A DNA stretch of 64,000 nt from positions 619,435,165 to 619,499,164 of the forward strand of contig NC_045427.1 of assembly GCF_902635505.1 (NCBI RefSeq). The letters run 5' to 3'. The DNA is from Sarcophilus harrisii (Eukaryota; Chordata; Mammalia; Dasyuromorphia; Dasyuridae). The notes under the pieces are model-generated. The model was given only the letters and a program-made list of their open reading frames with translations, had not been told where the DNA came from and did not search any database. Of the stretch, positions 11,930 through 23,280 are shown in pieces. Each line of letters begins with the position of its first letter. Within the stretch, counting starts at the first letter, position 1. The position numbers and the translations under genes were made by a program.

Positions 11930-12510
11930 AATCATCCAATCTTGTATTAAATATTATGTTTCTAGGCAATGTACTAAGCATTGAGCATATAAAGGCAAAG
12001 GCAAGTGAGTCCTTGGCAACAAGACATTTACATGTTGATGAGGGACACAGCAAGCAAACGTATATTGATATATAAAGATATATTTAAAATAGAACTTAAG
12101 TTACTAGTTCCTGGGAAGACCTGGAAAGGTTTCCTGCAGAAGACAATGTTTAAGCTAAATCTTGAAGGAAAATAATTATTCCAAGAAGCAAAAGAGAGGT
12201 GAAACAACATTCCAAGCATGGAGGACAGCTTGTGCTAAAGCATCAAGACAGGTGGCAGAGCATTGTATGTGAGGAAAAGTCAATAGACTGGTATGACTGG
12301 ACCGTAGGGTACATGGAGGAGAATAATTTACAAAGTTATTAAGGAAGGGGAGAAAACTACTTGTCAAGAGCTTTGCTAAATAGAATAGTTCATATTTTAT
12401 CTTAGAGATAATAGGGAACCAGTGGAGTTGATTGTATATAGAGAGAGTGCTGATGTGGTTAATGGGCTTTAGGAAAATCACTTGGGTGACTGTGAAGGAG
12501 AGCTCTTAGT
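11930..12510 (-). repeat. L2-type LINE relic
   Basis: Read inverted: AAGCATTGAGCATATAAAGG, TTGAAGGAAAATAATTATTC, ACATTCCAAGCATGGAGGAC and AGATAATAGGGAACCAGTGG, in the order of antisense L2 3' sequence. No intact frame. Confidence 0.65.
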
Positions 12511-12519
12511 GGGAAGAAA

Positions 12520-12625
12520 CTTGTAGCCAAATAAGTCACCTAATCTCCTAAAGCACAGTTTCCCATCTATAAAACTTGGACTAGGTGGTCTTTTAGGTCC
12601 TTTTCAAGTCTGGAATGCTGTGATC
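12520..12625 (+). repeat. tRNA-type SINE 3' half
   Basis: AAGCACAGTTTCCCATCTAT, AAAACTTGGACTAGGTGGTC and CTGGAATGCTGTGATC represent the body and tail of a CORE-SINE. Confidence 0.6.
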
Positions 12626-12995
12626 TTCCCTTTCTACATGTTCCCTTCCTCACAACGCACACATTCTGCCCAGAGCTCTCTTCTCATTGTCCTTTGCAAA
12701 CCTCATTTGGTTCCCTGGCCTGGAATGATTTCCATCTTCTTTTCTGGTCTAAATCTGACCATTCTTCAAGGACCTGCTTAACTCCCCTGAGGATGTCACC
12801 CATTTCTCTGAGATCTTCCTATGGCACTCAGAGACTGAGTCTTATGTTTTTCACTGTTAGGGAAGAGAAATGTGTCTAGCTTTTCCAACTAGAATGCAAT
12901 CTCTTTAATAAAAGGCAACTGTTTCTTTTCCTTCTATCTTTCCAACTATTCAACACAAGCCTAGGCAAATAGTAGAGATGAATTGATTAATTTTG
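12625..12995 (+). repeat. L2-type LINE 3' end
   Basis: GGTTCCCTGGCCTGGAATGA and TCTTCAAGGACCTGCTTAAC give the C-terminal coding relic. AACTAGAATGCAATCTCTTT and CTAGGCAAATAGTAGAGATG give the 3' UTR. Confidence 0.6.
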
Positions 12996-13179
12996 TCAAT
13001 ATAGATTTCTATCTCCTTGGATGAGAATTGCATACCTCATTCTCTCCCTACTATCTTGTCATATAGCCCTAGGGGAAAGAAGTGACAGGCAAGTTCTATT
13101 GATTTTTGGTGTTTTGCTGGGCTTCTGTGTGATTCCTTCTCATTCTCAGGTCTACCTGATTCATTTAAAGTTTAGAGTT

Positions 13180-13925
13180 CCTAGGCCCAAAGAACTATCC
13201 TAATTGTGTGTACTCTTTGATCCAGCAGTGTCACTACTGGGTCTGTATCCCAAAAATCATAAAAAAGGGAAAAGAACTCCCATGTGCTAAAATGTTTTTA
13301 GCAGCTCTTTTGGAAGTGGTAAGGGACTGGAAATCAAGGGGATGCTCATCAATTGGGGAATGGCTGAGTAAGTTATAGAATATGAATGTAATGGAATATT
13401 ATTGTTCTATACAAAATGATGAGTAGGCTGATTTCAGAAATGTCTGGAAAGACTTACATGAAATGATGCTGAGTGAAGTGAGCAGAACCAGGAGATTATG
13501 TGATATAACAGCAAGATTATGTGATGATCAATTATGATAGACTTAGCTTTTCCTAGCAGTACAGTGATCCAAGGCAATTCCAATAGGCTTGGGATAGAAA
13601 ATGCCATCCACATCCAGAGGGAGAACTACAAAGATTCAATGAGGATTAAAGCATATTATTTTCACTTTTTATTATTGTTTGCTTAATTTTTTCTTTTTCA
13701 TGGTTTTTCCTTTTTGATGTGATTTTTCTTGAACAATATGATAATTATGGAAATACGTTTAACATAATTGTACATGTATAACCTATATCATATTGCTTGC
13801 TATCTTGGAGGGGGGAAGTAAGGGAGGGAAGGAGAAAAATTTGGATCACAAAGTTTTACAAAAATAAATGTTGAAAACTACCTTTATATGTATTTGGAAA
13901 AAATAAAATGCTATAGGGGGAAAAA
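13180..13925 (+). repeat. L1 (marsupial) 3' UTR, 5'-truncated, copy 1
   Basis: TTTGATCCAGCAGTGTCACT, ACTGGGTCTGTATCCCAAAA, CATCAATTGGGGAATGGCTG and GGAATATTATTGTTCTATAC are hallmarks of L1 3' sequence shared in structure with placental L1. The rest is the marsupial 3' UTR with GAAGTGAGCAGAACCAGGAG and a terminal AATAAAATGCTAT plus A-rich tail. Confidence 0.85.
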
Positions 13926-13930
13926 AAGAA

Positions 13931-14408
13931 ATGATGAGCAGGCTGATTTTAGAAACGCCTGGAAAGATCTACATGAACTGATGCCGAGTGAAGTGAGCAG
14001 AACCAGGAGAACATTGTTCTTTCAGTAACAGCAAGATTATGTCATGATCAGCTAGCTCTTCTCAGCCATACAGTGATCCAAGGCAATCTCAATAGACTTG
14101 GGATAGAAAATTCCATCCAAATTCAGAGGGAAAACTATGGAGATTAAATATGGATCAAGAATGCTATTTTCAATTTTTTATTTGTTTGGTTTTTTCCCTT
14201 TTATTCTGATTTTTTCTTTCACAACATGACAGGTATAGAAATATGTTTAAAATGATTGTTCATGTATAACCTATATCAGATTGATTGTGTCTTGGGAAGA
14301 GAAAAGGTAAGAGAGGGAGGGAGAAAAAATTGAAATTCAAAATCTTACAAAAATGAATGTTGAAGACTATGAATGTAATTGGAAACATAAAATACTATTG
14401 AGAAAAAG
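13931..14408 (+). repeat. L1 (marsupial) 3' UTR, 5'-truncated, copy 2
   Basis: Begins at AAATGATGAGCAGGCTGATT, which corresponds to the middle of the preceding copy, and repeats the same order to ACATAAAATACTATTGAG. It sits against the A-rich tail of copy 1 in the same orientation. Confidence 0.85.
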
Positions 14409-14669
14409 TAAAGTTCTCATTTCCTGAGGCCAATATTACTTCTGATTCTTAAAGAAATCCTGTAAGCCCCATACCCTATGTTAAACACATACAGATCTGG
14501 GATGCTTTGGGGCATGAGCCTTCTTCTCTTCCTGGCAGAGCAGAAGTAAGTCATATGGATGAGGCTCTGTCTACCAAACACAAAAGGATAGGTCACTTAA
14601 TGGGTCCACATTCCATGGATCATAAGGTAATATAGGTATAGCTCCTTTATATATCTATGGAAGACTGAT

Positions 14670-14872
14670 TGGTTGTTATAGTCCTTTATTCTTGAAGAGG
14701 ATCAAAATGACATCACTCTGTTAGAGTTACAGTGTGTCCAACCAGGACTGATCAGACCAATATGAGTTTGGAATACTTTGCCACAGGTTGGACATAAATA
14801 ATCCCCATGAACATTTGGGGTAGATTCTCTAACTTTACACAGCTCACATTTCTTCTAGGGAAGCCAGAAAGG
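14670..14872 (+). repeat. Marsupial RTE-like retroelement fragment
   Basis: CTTTATTCTTGAAGAGGATC, GTTACAGTGTGTCCAACCAG, GACTGATCAGACCAATATGA, CACAGGTTGGACATAAATAA and ACATTTGGGGTAGATTCTCT recall a marsupial repeat I place tentatively with RTE elements. Confidence 0.55.
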
Positions 14873-15359
14873 TAAATAACATACTAACTTTGCTTTCAAA
14901 GATGCTGTGGTGAAGTGGAAAGCTCATTGAACTTAAAGACCTGATAACTAGCTGTGGTGGAGTCACTAGAATTCTCTGAACCTCATTGTCCTCATTTTTG
15001 AAATGGAAATAATTACACTTGCAGTAACTATCTGGGCAGGAAATTTTTTTTTTTTTAATAAATTACAGGATGTGTTCCTGGGACCCCACAGCTTCCTGAG
15101 AATGCAAAGTGCAGATGGTCTTAAGGACCATGGAGAGCATCATGGTGGTTGTAAGCAGGCTGAAGAAAGTTATGACTATGACTTGTATGCAAGAAATAGT
15201 GTTAAAGAAATTGAAGAAATAGGAAAAAAAGAAGGAGGGCTTGTCAAGTAGCAAAGGCAAAGGACAACAGATAGACAGTTTGAAAGCTGCAGCGGTCCCA
15301 GTAGTTTGTTAGAAGGTCTAGAGAATGGCCTCAGGTGCACTGGGATTCTTTATGGAAGC

Positions 15360-15550
15360 AATTGAAGTACAATAGAAAGAGCATTAGTGCTGAGTAAGAA
15401 GGCCTGGATTCAAATTCTATCTCTGAAACTTACCACGAATGTGATCTTGAACAAGTCACTTAACTAGCCTGAATCTCAGTTTCCTCCTCAGTGAAATGAA
15501 GCTAGTGAACTGGGTAGACTCTGAGATCCTTTTAGCTCTTGTTCTGTGAC
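15360..15550 (+). repeat. tRNA-type CORE-SINE
   Basis: GCCTGGATTCAAATTCTATC, GTGATCTTGAACAAGTCACT, CTCAGTTTCCTCCTCAGTGA and CTCTGAGATCCTTTTAGCTC, a nearly complete copy. Confidence 0.75.
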
Positions 15551-15680
15551 ATGGATTTGAAATCCTGGCTCTGCTGCTTACTATATGTCATCTTGGGCAA
15601 GATACCTTACTCCTCTATGTTTGTTGGATTAGATGGAAGAGATCTAAGTCCCTTCCTACTCTGAAATCAGTGACGATGAT
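15551..15680 (+). repeat. Second tRNA-type SINE fragment, abutting the previous one
   Basis: TGAAATCCTGGCTCTGCTGC, CATCTTGGGCAAGATACCTT and TAGATGGAAGAGATCTAAGT repeat the same SINE order immediately after the first copy. Confidence 0.65.
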
Positions 15681-15689
15681 GATAACAAC

Positions 15690-15910
15690 AGTATATGATG
15701 CTTAAAAGTTTGCAAAGGACTTTATAAATATGATACCCTTTTGTATTAACAAAGCTGGGAGGTAAGAGCTATTATTCTCTCCAGTTTATAAATGAGGAAA
15801 CAAATGAGGTTAAATGACTTGCTCAAGTGCGCAGCTAGTAAGTATCTGAGATAGGATTTGAACTCAGTCTTCCTGTTTCCAAGACTATTATCCTGTCTGT
15901 TATAATACAG
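15690..15910 (-). repeat. MIR-like marsupial SINE
   Basis: AAGTTTGCAAAGGACTTTAT, GGGAGGTAAGAGCTATTATT, GAGGAAACAAATGAGGTTAA and TTTGAACTCAGTCTTCCTGT in inverted SINE order. Confidence 0.7.
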
Positions 15911-16094
15911 ACAAGAATAAGAATCAGCTATGGATGATAATGCATGGATCTGCAGTCAGTGGGAGTACCTCCTATTGATGAGATCATAGCTCCATGGCAC
16001 TGCCATTTCTGCAAACTCACTTCTCAGCTTCATACCAAGTTTGTTCTGCCCAATGTAGATGCTGTCTTCTGAAGGGCAGAAACATGGGGAAATG

Positions 16095-16215
16095 ATGAGG
16101 GAGAGAAAAAGAAAGAGGGAGGGAGGGAAGAAGAGAGAGAGAGAGACAGAGAGAGAGGGAGGGAAGGAGGGAGAGAGAGAGAGAGAGAGCGAGAGAACGA
16201 GAGAGCGAGAGCGAG

Positions 16216-16263
<48 letters not shown>
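16095..16263 (+). repeat. (GA)n purine tract
   Basis: About 170 bases of almost pure purine, mostly GA with GAGC and GGGA interruptions. The Arg/Glu frame across it is a by-product of the repeat. Confidence 0.95.
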
Positions 16264-16996
16264 GTGCTTACTCAGGAAATAGAACTGCTTATCTGATACT
16301 CTTTTCTACCCTTGCAGGGAAAGCCAGGTGGAAGGGGGGTGAGGGAGGGAGGAGGATAAAGGAAGAAGTTTAGGCTCTAAAACAACATTTCTTAGTCCCA
16401 ATTAATAGCATCTAAAAATGTATAACTCAAATCAGTTCCCAAAGGTATTGGGTTATCTTCCCTGCAATGACTAATAGGAACCTAATTTACAGGTAGACAA
16501 GTCTGAGTGAAATACCTGCTTGGCACCAAGAGCCCCTCTCTAAGTGTACTGGGAATTTGCTCACAGAAGTAGATGGAGGCAAATGAGGTGATGTCATCAG
16601 CTGGAACTGAAATGAACCAGAGACTATTGGAAATCCATAGTCCCCCACCTTTCCCCTCAACTAAGTCACCAAAAGACCCTTCCCAGCACATTTAGAGAGG
16701 GCTTCTGGTGCCAGGCAAGCCACTTACTTGGACACATCTGCCTCTGAATTAGGGTCCTGTTACTCAGTGCAGTGAAAAGGATTTAATGTTTTCCCCATCT
16801 TCCACCCACTTTTACATCCTCCTCCCAAATCAGAATTTATCTAAAAACTCTGGCTCTTACCTGTGCACAGCTGCGTTTGGGGGTGGATGTAAATGGAAGA
16901 GAGGACATACATTGTATAGCTTTTCTGACTAATCCCTCTGTACACAGCCTAACCCTGGCTCTGTCATTCCATAGGCAATACTGCTTATCCTCCCAC

Positions 16997-17031
16997 AACA
17001 CACACACACACACAAAACACACATACATACA
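16997..17031. repeat. (CA)n microsatellite
   Basis: CA dinucleotides with an AAAA interruption and a CATACATACATG end. Confidence 0.9.
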
Positions 17032-17210
17032 TGTCTTTAAAACTTCTTAAATAATTATTTTTTGAAAAAATTAGGTGAGGAGAAAAAGTAGTAGGTTTCT
17101 TACAGATCACAGCTAGGCAAAGATAAAAACCATATCAACAGAGAGGAATTTGGAGAATGTGAGAAAATGATTAACACTGAGCCCTGAGACTTTAGCCTCT
17201 TCTTAGAACT

Positions 17211-17404
17211 GGAGTTCTTAATATGGGGTCTATGAATTTGGGGAGGGGGGGGTAAAAATATTGTGAAAACTCTTTCAAGATAGTTGGTTTCCTTTGCTAT
17301 CCTACATTTTTTATTTTATACATTTACATATATCACTTGAAAGGGGGTTCACAGGCTTTACTAGAAGCCAAATGGAATCATGACACAAAATAGGTTAAGA
17401 AGGC
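17211..17404. mobile_element. MITE-like DNA transposon, family A copy 1
   Basis: Ends are inverted: GGAGTTCTTAATA on the left and AGGTTAAGAAGGCTCC on the right. The interior has GTTGGTTTCCTTTGCTATCC and GGGGTTCACAGGCTTTACTA. A related copy lies at 31.2 kb. The superfamily is unproven; a hAT type is likely. Confidence 0.55.
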
Positions 17405-17439
17405 TCCCTAAAGGGAGGGGAGAGTCAGGTCAACCTAGG

Positions 17440-17928
17440 TGACTAGAGAGTGCCTCCCTGTCTCTAACCACACTCCCTCACCTTCATACTGAGTCCAGTA
17501 AGTTGCTAATTCCTGCCATTTCTAACTTCATAAGTCTCTTAAATTTACCCTCTTTCCTTCTGTGACACTGCCCACACCTTAGGGCATCCATCACCTCATG
17601 CCTGAACTACTGCAATAACCTGTTGGTTGGTGTCTTTGTCTCATGCCTCCCTCCTGTCCATCCTCCACTCAGCTGTCAAATCTTCCTAAAGCACAAGTCT
17701 GATCATATCACCCCATCCCCCGCCACACACAATCACCTCCAGGATCAAATAGAAAATCCTCCATCTGGCTTTTAAATCCCTTCAGAGCCTACTCCCTTCC
17801 TATCATTCCAGTTTTCTTATGCCTCACACATATTCTACAATCCAGTGACACTGATCTCTTTGCTGTTTCTCATAAAAGACAATCCATTTCTTGGCTCTGT
17901 GAATTTTCTCTGGCTAGCCTCCATTCTT

Positions 17929-17988
<60 letters not shown>

Positions 17989-18200
17989 CTACTTCCTAGC
18001 CTCCTTAGCTTCCATCCTCCTTAGCTACTAAAGTTCCATCTGATATAGTTTTCCTACTCTTAATTTAATCTTAGTGCCTTCCCTCTGAGATTGTCTCCAA
18101 TATTAAGCTCCTTGAGGAGCAGGAGTGGTTTTTGCCTTTATTTTTCACCCCAGTGCATTGCCTGGCACATACTAGGAGCTTAATACATGCTTGTTTACTT
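17440..18200 (+). repeat. L2-type LINE, 3' half
   Basis: CATGCCTGAACTACTGCAAT, CAGGATCAAATAGAAAATCC and CTCCATCTGGCTTTTAAATC are relics of the C-terminal L2 coding region. They are followed by TTAAGCTCCTTGAGGAGCAG and TGCCTGGCACATACTAGGAG. Interrupted by (CT)n at 17,931-17,983. Confidence 0.75.
17931..17983 (+). repeat. (CT)n microsatellite
   Basis: An uninterrupted CT run of about 50 bases inside an L2 relic. Confidence 0.97.
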
Positions 18201-18229
18201 GGGTCAACAACTTGGGTTCTAGTCTCAGA

Positions 18230-18932
18230 TCCATGACTTTAATTCCCATCTATAACATATCCCTCAGATGTTGGAGTCCCCCAAGGTTCTATTCTAGGTT
18301 CTCTTCTTTTTTTTCTCTCTCTGGACCTCATCAGCTTCCATGGATTTAATTAACTCTATAAAGAAGATTTCCTGTAGTAGCAGCAATATCTGCCATGTAG
18401 GCTAGTCAAGTTTTCCTTTAAAAGGTACTGAAATGCTTTCCAAGATGTAACTGGCTCAGGAGATGAATATACAGCAAGCAATGATGCTCTCCAAGAGCTA
18501 CGAATCCAGCCCTAATTTCTCTCTTGAGCTCTAGTCCCCTATCAACAACTGCCCATTGAACATTTTGAACTGTATGTCCCATAGACTCAACATGTCTGAA
18601 ATATAATTCATTATCTTTCCCTCCAAATCCATCTCTTTCCATATTTCCATCAAGGTCACCATGATCCTTTCATTCTCCAAAACCTCAGTTTTGTCTTCAT
18701 TCCCCCTCACTTTCCCATATCCAATCATTTCCCAAATTTAGTCATTTCTATCTGTGCACCATTGGACTCTTTCTCACTACTTATAGACATCTTGTTAGTT
18801 CAGGCACTCATCACCTTTTATCTAGACTACTGCAGTACACTCCTAATTGATCTCCTCTCTGTAAGTCTCTTCCCTCTCCAATCTTCCACACAGCTGCTAA
18901 AGTAATTTTCCCAATGGGCAAGTCTAATCATG

Positions 18933-18964
<32 letters not shown>

Positions 18965-19505
18965 CATTTTCCCTCCTTCCTCCAATTCAATAAGATACTA
19001 AATCTCTCTATAATCTCTAGGATAAAATGTTTACATATTCTTTTCCTTGTTTTGTATTTATTAATCTTCATAAACTGGCTAACTCTACTTTTCCAGTCTA
19101 TTACACATTATTCCCCTTTCCATATTCTTTGGTCTTGTCAAATTGGACTTCTTATTCGTCATGCGCAACATTCCATTTCCTGTCTCCATTTCTTTGCACT
19201 GACCATCCCCCGTATCTGGCATTCAATCCCTCCTCACATTGCCTCTTAGAATTCCTTCAAGACTCAGCTGAAGCACTCCCTTCTACATGAAACCCTTCTT
19301 TAACCACAGCCCCTGGCTGTCAGTGCCCTCTGTTCCCAAGCTCCCTTATATTTATTTTGTTTTTATTCTATATACACTTAAAGATATATATTGCCTCTCC
19401 CAATAGAATGTAAACTGATCGACTAAGAGGGTTGCTGAATGCCCATCATATAGCACGGTGCCTGGAATATAGTAGACATCAGTCAACCAGTAGACAAATA
19501 TCTAT
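18230..19505 (+). repeat. L2-type LINE, long 3' segment
   Basis: Ordered L2 landmarks: AGTCCCCCAAGGTTCTATTC, CTCAACATGTCTGAAATATA, ACTACTGCAGTACACTCCTA, TTCCTTCAAGACTCAGCTGA, CCCAATAGAATGTAAACTG and GGTGCCTGGAATATAGTAGA. About 1.3 kb, many breaks. A (CA)n run at 18,934-18,963 replaces the CATGTCACTCC region. Confidence 0.8.
18934..18963. repeat. (CA)n microsatellite
   Basis: About 30 bases of CA within the L2 relic. Confidence 0.95.
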
Positions 19506-19634
19506 TAAGGCTATTAAACACCTGGAATGCAAAGAAAGAAAAAAAACCTCAATCTCTACCTTCAAGGAATGTATATTCTAATAAGTGCTAATAAAAGCAT
19601 TTAAAAGATGCTTGTTGACTTTTTTTTTTTTTTT

Positions 19635-19770
19635 TGAGCGATCAATTGTTGTGCAATCTTAGATAAATCACTTTAATTCTCTGCCCTTAATTTCCCCATT
19701 TGTAAAATGAGAGGATTTAACTAAATGTCCCTGAAGCTTCCTTCCAGTCCTAAAGTTCTCTCTTTATGTG
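19635..19770 (+). repeat. tRNA-type SINE 3' half
   Basis: GTGCAATCTTAGATAAATCA, CCCCATTTGTAAAATGAGAG and CTTCCTTCCAGTCCTAAAGT in order. Confidence 0.6.
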
Positions 19771-19849
19771 CATGTTAATCTCATGTCCTCAGAAAGATTT
19801 TGAACTCCCAAGGGCAGGAGACTGAAGCTTGTCATTCTCTTGAATAAAC

Positions 19850-19990
19850 AGATGAAAATCAATGGATTTATTAAGGGTTAATTATGTGCCAGGAATTGTA
19901 CTAAGCTTTGGCGGGGAGTTCAATACAAAAAGCAAGATAGTTCCCAGCAGCAAAAGACTGATATTCTAAAAACAACACATATAAGGGAGT
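19850..19990 (-). repeat. L2-type LINE 3' end
   Basis: GGATTTATTAAGGGTTAATT, ATGTGCCAGGAATTGTACTA and AGACTGATATTCTAAAAACA in inverted order. Confidence 0.6.
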
Positions 19991-20104
19991 GGTGGAGGTT
20001 AGGGAAAAGTTAGTTGGTTTGGGAAATCAGAGTTGGTGAATAGGCTCAAAGACATCTTGAACTGACACAGCTTTTCTTGGAAAGATAGTGTTGATCTGGT
20101 ATAA

Positions 20105-20335
20105 GATGGCACTGTGCTTGGAGTGTTGGAATATAGAAGATCTGAGTTCAAATCCAGTCTCAGATACTTATAAACTGTGTGATCCTTAATTTAACTTTTG
20201 TTTAACAGTTGTAAAATGGAAGTAATAAAAGTTAGGGGATTATTGTGATGATCAAAAGATAATTCTTGTAAAGCACTTTGCAAACTTTAAATTATTGTAC
20301 TATTATTATTACTATTATTGTCAGAAAAAGAAGTA
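20105..20335 (+). repeat. tRNA-type SINE
   Basis: GATCTGAGTTCAAATCCAGT, ACTTATAAACTGTGTGATCC, TTGTAAAATGGAAGTAATAA, TTGTAAAGCACTTTGCAAAC, then an ATTATTATTA tail. Confidence 0.7.
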
Positions 20336-22149
20336 GAAGTATAGGGGGCTAAGAGTAGGTGGGCAAGAGTAAGTTGTGGGAGGAGTGGAGCCCATCAATG
20401 GTTTGACATGAAAATAGCCAGATAATGTGGTGGATATGAAACCAAGCTAGATATGGAGAACTCTTCCCAATTTGTGTCCCAGGGTGAGGGCTAGAGTGTT
20501 TCCATCTAGACTCTTTTTTCTAGCACCCAGCATAGGATTGGCTATGTTATCATTTAGAGTTTGCTAATTGATACAGCTAATGCTAGATGATGTCAGGCTT
20601 CTTCCCCACCCCCCCACCCCCCATCCCTTTTGAAGAAAGTTTCTTTTACGGCTAGAAAAATAAGATGGGCCATCTATATTTATGGTTATTTGCTGAAACA
20701 AAGCAAAAGTCACAGTTTTGGGTTGAACATTTAGAAAAGAGAATTTCTAACTTATTTCAAATTTTAATGGATACTCCCTTCATGTGATAATTTCTTCACT
20801 GATAGGGAATCTCTTGAGAGAGTATGAACACTCCTGATGGGCAAGAGGCTTCAGCCTAGGTGTTCCTGAGGTCCAAAAGGACAAAATTTTCACTTCATCT
20901 TTTCCCTTAACTCTTACTCTAGCCATTACTGGAAATCCAAGATGCCTACCATATTATTCCCAGAATTCTACCTTGCAAGGGAGCTGCCAGCCCCATCCTG
21001 TGTGGTCTCCATGGGTGCAGACCAAAGAACTATCGGGTGGAAGTGGAAGGAGTTCTGGATTAGGAAGTAGGTCACCATTTCCATGCCTCTACTCTCTCCC
21101 CTATTCCCTCTCAGCTCAACTGTGGCTAAATTCCATAGCATCAGCTCACAGAGTGAGAGTGCCTCTCCCCATAACCCCTCATAAGCAAGTTTTCCATTTT
21201 ATGTAACAAGGAAGCTAGTTTCAAGCAGATAACCTTGAAGTGGTTGATCTCTTCTGAGAAAAGGCACTTTTCAAATCAAAGGTATGTACAGACTATCTGT
21301 TATTACACTGGGTATCATTAGCACATGTCCAGTCAATTACACTTTCTCCCAAGGACACTCAAGGACATTCTAGGATTAAGCCATCTGTACAAGGGACTCT
21401 AGGTTCAGAACAGTTCAAGAGTATAAATAAATGCTAATTCTTACTGCTGATGGGATTATTCTAGTTATTTCTTCATCCACTATATAAGTAGTGCACCCTG
21501 TTGAACAAATGTAAGAAAAAGGAGCCTGGGTCTGCCAGTATCTCCCCCACACAGTCTGAGATGAGACAGTCTTCTCCACCAAAGGAATTTTTCCCTGGTA
21601 CATTGGGGGAAGGGAGTGTTGCAGAGATAATGATTAGGGGCACAGATGTTTCAAGAACAAGAGTGAAGCACCTTGGGGGAAAAATGCTTCATGTCTGGAG
21701 GGCCATGTAGCTATTTAGCACTGGGAAGATTGAGGACTAAAATTCTGGGAGGGACCTTAATCCAACCCCCAAATCTAATTACTAAAATATTAGTATTTTC
21801 ATTGGCAAATCCCAAACCCAACCCTAACCTCAAATCCAGCCCTGGTACAACTCCCCAAATTTCACTTAATAAGCATCTAGTATGCTCAGAATTCTGCGAT
21901 AAACACTGGAAAAAATGTAAAATATAGCTAAGTTTTTTGGGGGGAATATGACAAATATACAAGTATCTATAATTCAAAAATAAAGTTAGTGGACAGTTCC
22001 GTTAGGTGTTATATAATAGGAAGGTTGAGGCTTGGGGACTTGAGAAGGAAAGTTTTGGGATAGTCAGGATGAGGAATGACATAGGAAATTAAACCTCAGT
22101 ACTGACCTCAACCTAGAATCCAATCCTAACTTTAAACCCACATTCAAAA

Positions 22150-22290
22150 ATTTACCAAAGGCAGCATAGTTTGGTAGAAAGATATCGGATTTCAAATCTT
22201 GCTGGCTTGATCCAGTTTCCAATATGAGCCCTCTTGCTTACAACCTGCTAGATGTTGGGCAAATCTCTTTACCTCCTTGGGCTTCTATTC
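22150..22290 (+). repeat. Diverged SINE, 5' part
   Basis: AGGCAGCATAGTTTGGTAGA, GATTTCAAATCTTGCTGGC and TGTTGGGCAAATCTCTTTAC resemble a SINE head and body. Confidence 0.45.
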
Positions 22291-22734
22291 CTTGTAAATA
22301 AAAGTTTTTTTTTTTTTTTTGTTTTGTTTTTTTAATAAAGGGTTGCCTAAATGACCACTCAGTGTCCTTATAACTCTAAAATGCCCTATCCCAACTTCCT
22401 GCATCTTCAAATTTATTTCAAATTATTTCAAAAATGTATCCCTTATTCAAATTGGAAGCTCTTTGATGCATTTATTCTGAATGAATATATGCAAATAATG
22501 ATGATACCAAATGGAAAACCATCAGAGAAATGCACAATGTTGGGAATTTTGAGGAAAGATCCAGGCAGTCTTCACGGAGGATGTGGCATTTGAGTGATGA
22601 TTAGGATTCATGGAATCTTTTGACTGAGAGTACCATGATGAATTATAAAGAAAGCCAAGTTTAGACTCCAAAGACTTCAGCTTGAAACCTGGTTTTACTA
22701 TTTACTACCTGAGTGACCTGGACCAAGTCACAGG

Positions 22735-22910
22735 GTTATAGATTGAGAGCTGGAAAGGGTGTTAGGGTCCCTCTGAGTCCAACTCTCTTAATTTAGAGAT
22801 GAGGAAACTAAGATGAGCAGGGATGCTTAAGAGATTTGCTCCCAGTCATACAGCTAGAATCTAAGGTAGAATTTGAACTTTGTTTTCTTTATTCCATTAG
22901 ACAATAGTAC
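22735..22910 (-). repeat. MIR-like marsupial SINE
   Basis: AGATTGAGAGCTGGAAAGGG, AGATGAGGAAACTAAGATGA and GTCATACAGCTAGAATCTAA in order. Confidence 0.65.
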
Positions 22911-23147
22911 TTAGGCAGCTTGGAAGTCTTTTTTTTTTTTTTTTTTTAAATAATGGTTCACAGAAAAGTCAAATAACTTACTTAGCATCAGACAGCTAGC
23001 AAGCAAGTGGCAGAGCCAAGATGCCCAAAAAGCCAGCCCCCTCCCATTCCACTCCACTGCCCACATCCCTTTAATGACTAAATTCCATTGGCAACAGTCT
23101 GCTTCATGTTGTATTTCTCTCCCACTCCTTGGCACACTACTCACTGG

Positions 23148-23280
23148 ATCATAGATTGGGAGCTGGAAGAAACCCCAGAGGCCATCTAGTCCAATCCCCT
23201 TCTCACTTTACATGTGAGGAAATTGAGACCCAGAGAGGCTACATGACTTGCACAGCTAATAAATGAAAGAGATGGGATGC
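23148..23280 (-). repeat. MIR-like marsupial SINE
   Basis: ATCATAGATTGGGAGCTGGA, GGCCATCTAGTCCAATCCCC, GAGGAAATTGAGACCCAGAG and GCACAGCTAATAAATG. It lies about 520 bp outside the CpG island edge and is the last clear SINE before the HCN4 promoter region. Confidence 0.75.

Noticed and set aside
15003-15251. 82-codon plus-strand frame
   Set aside because: Starts in SINE-like sequence and crosses a T-run; no similarity recognised and no splice context.
16059-16373. 104-codon Arg/Glu-rich frame
   Set aside because: A translation of the (GA)n microsatellite.
21770-21845. Interstitial telomere-like repeat
   Set aside because: CCCAACCCTAACC occurs, but not in a regular TTAGGG-complement array; only a few similar words.
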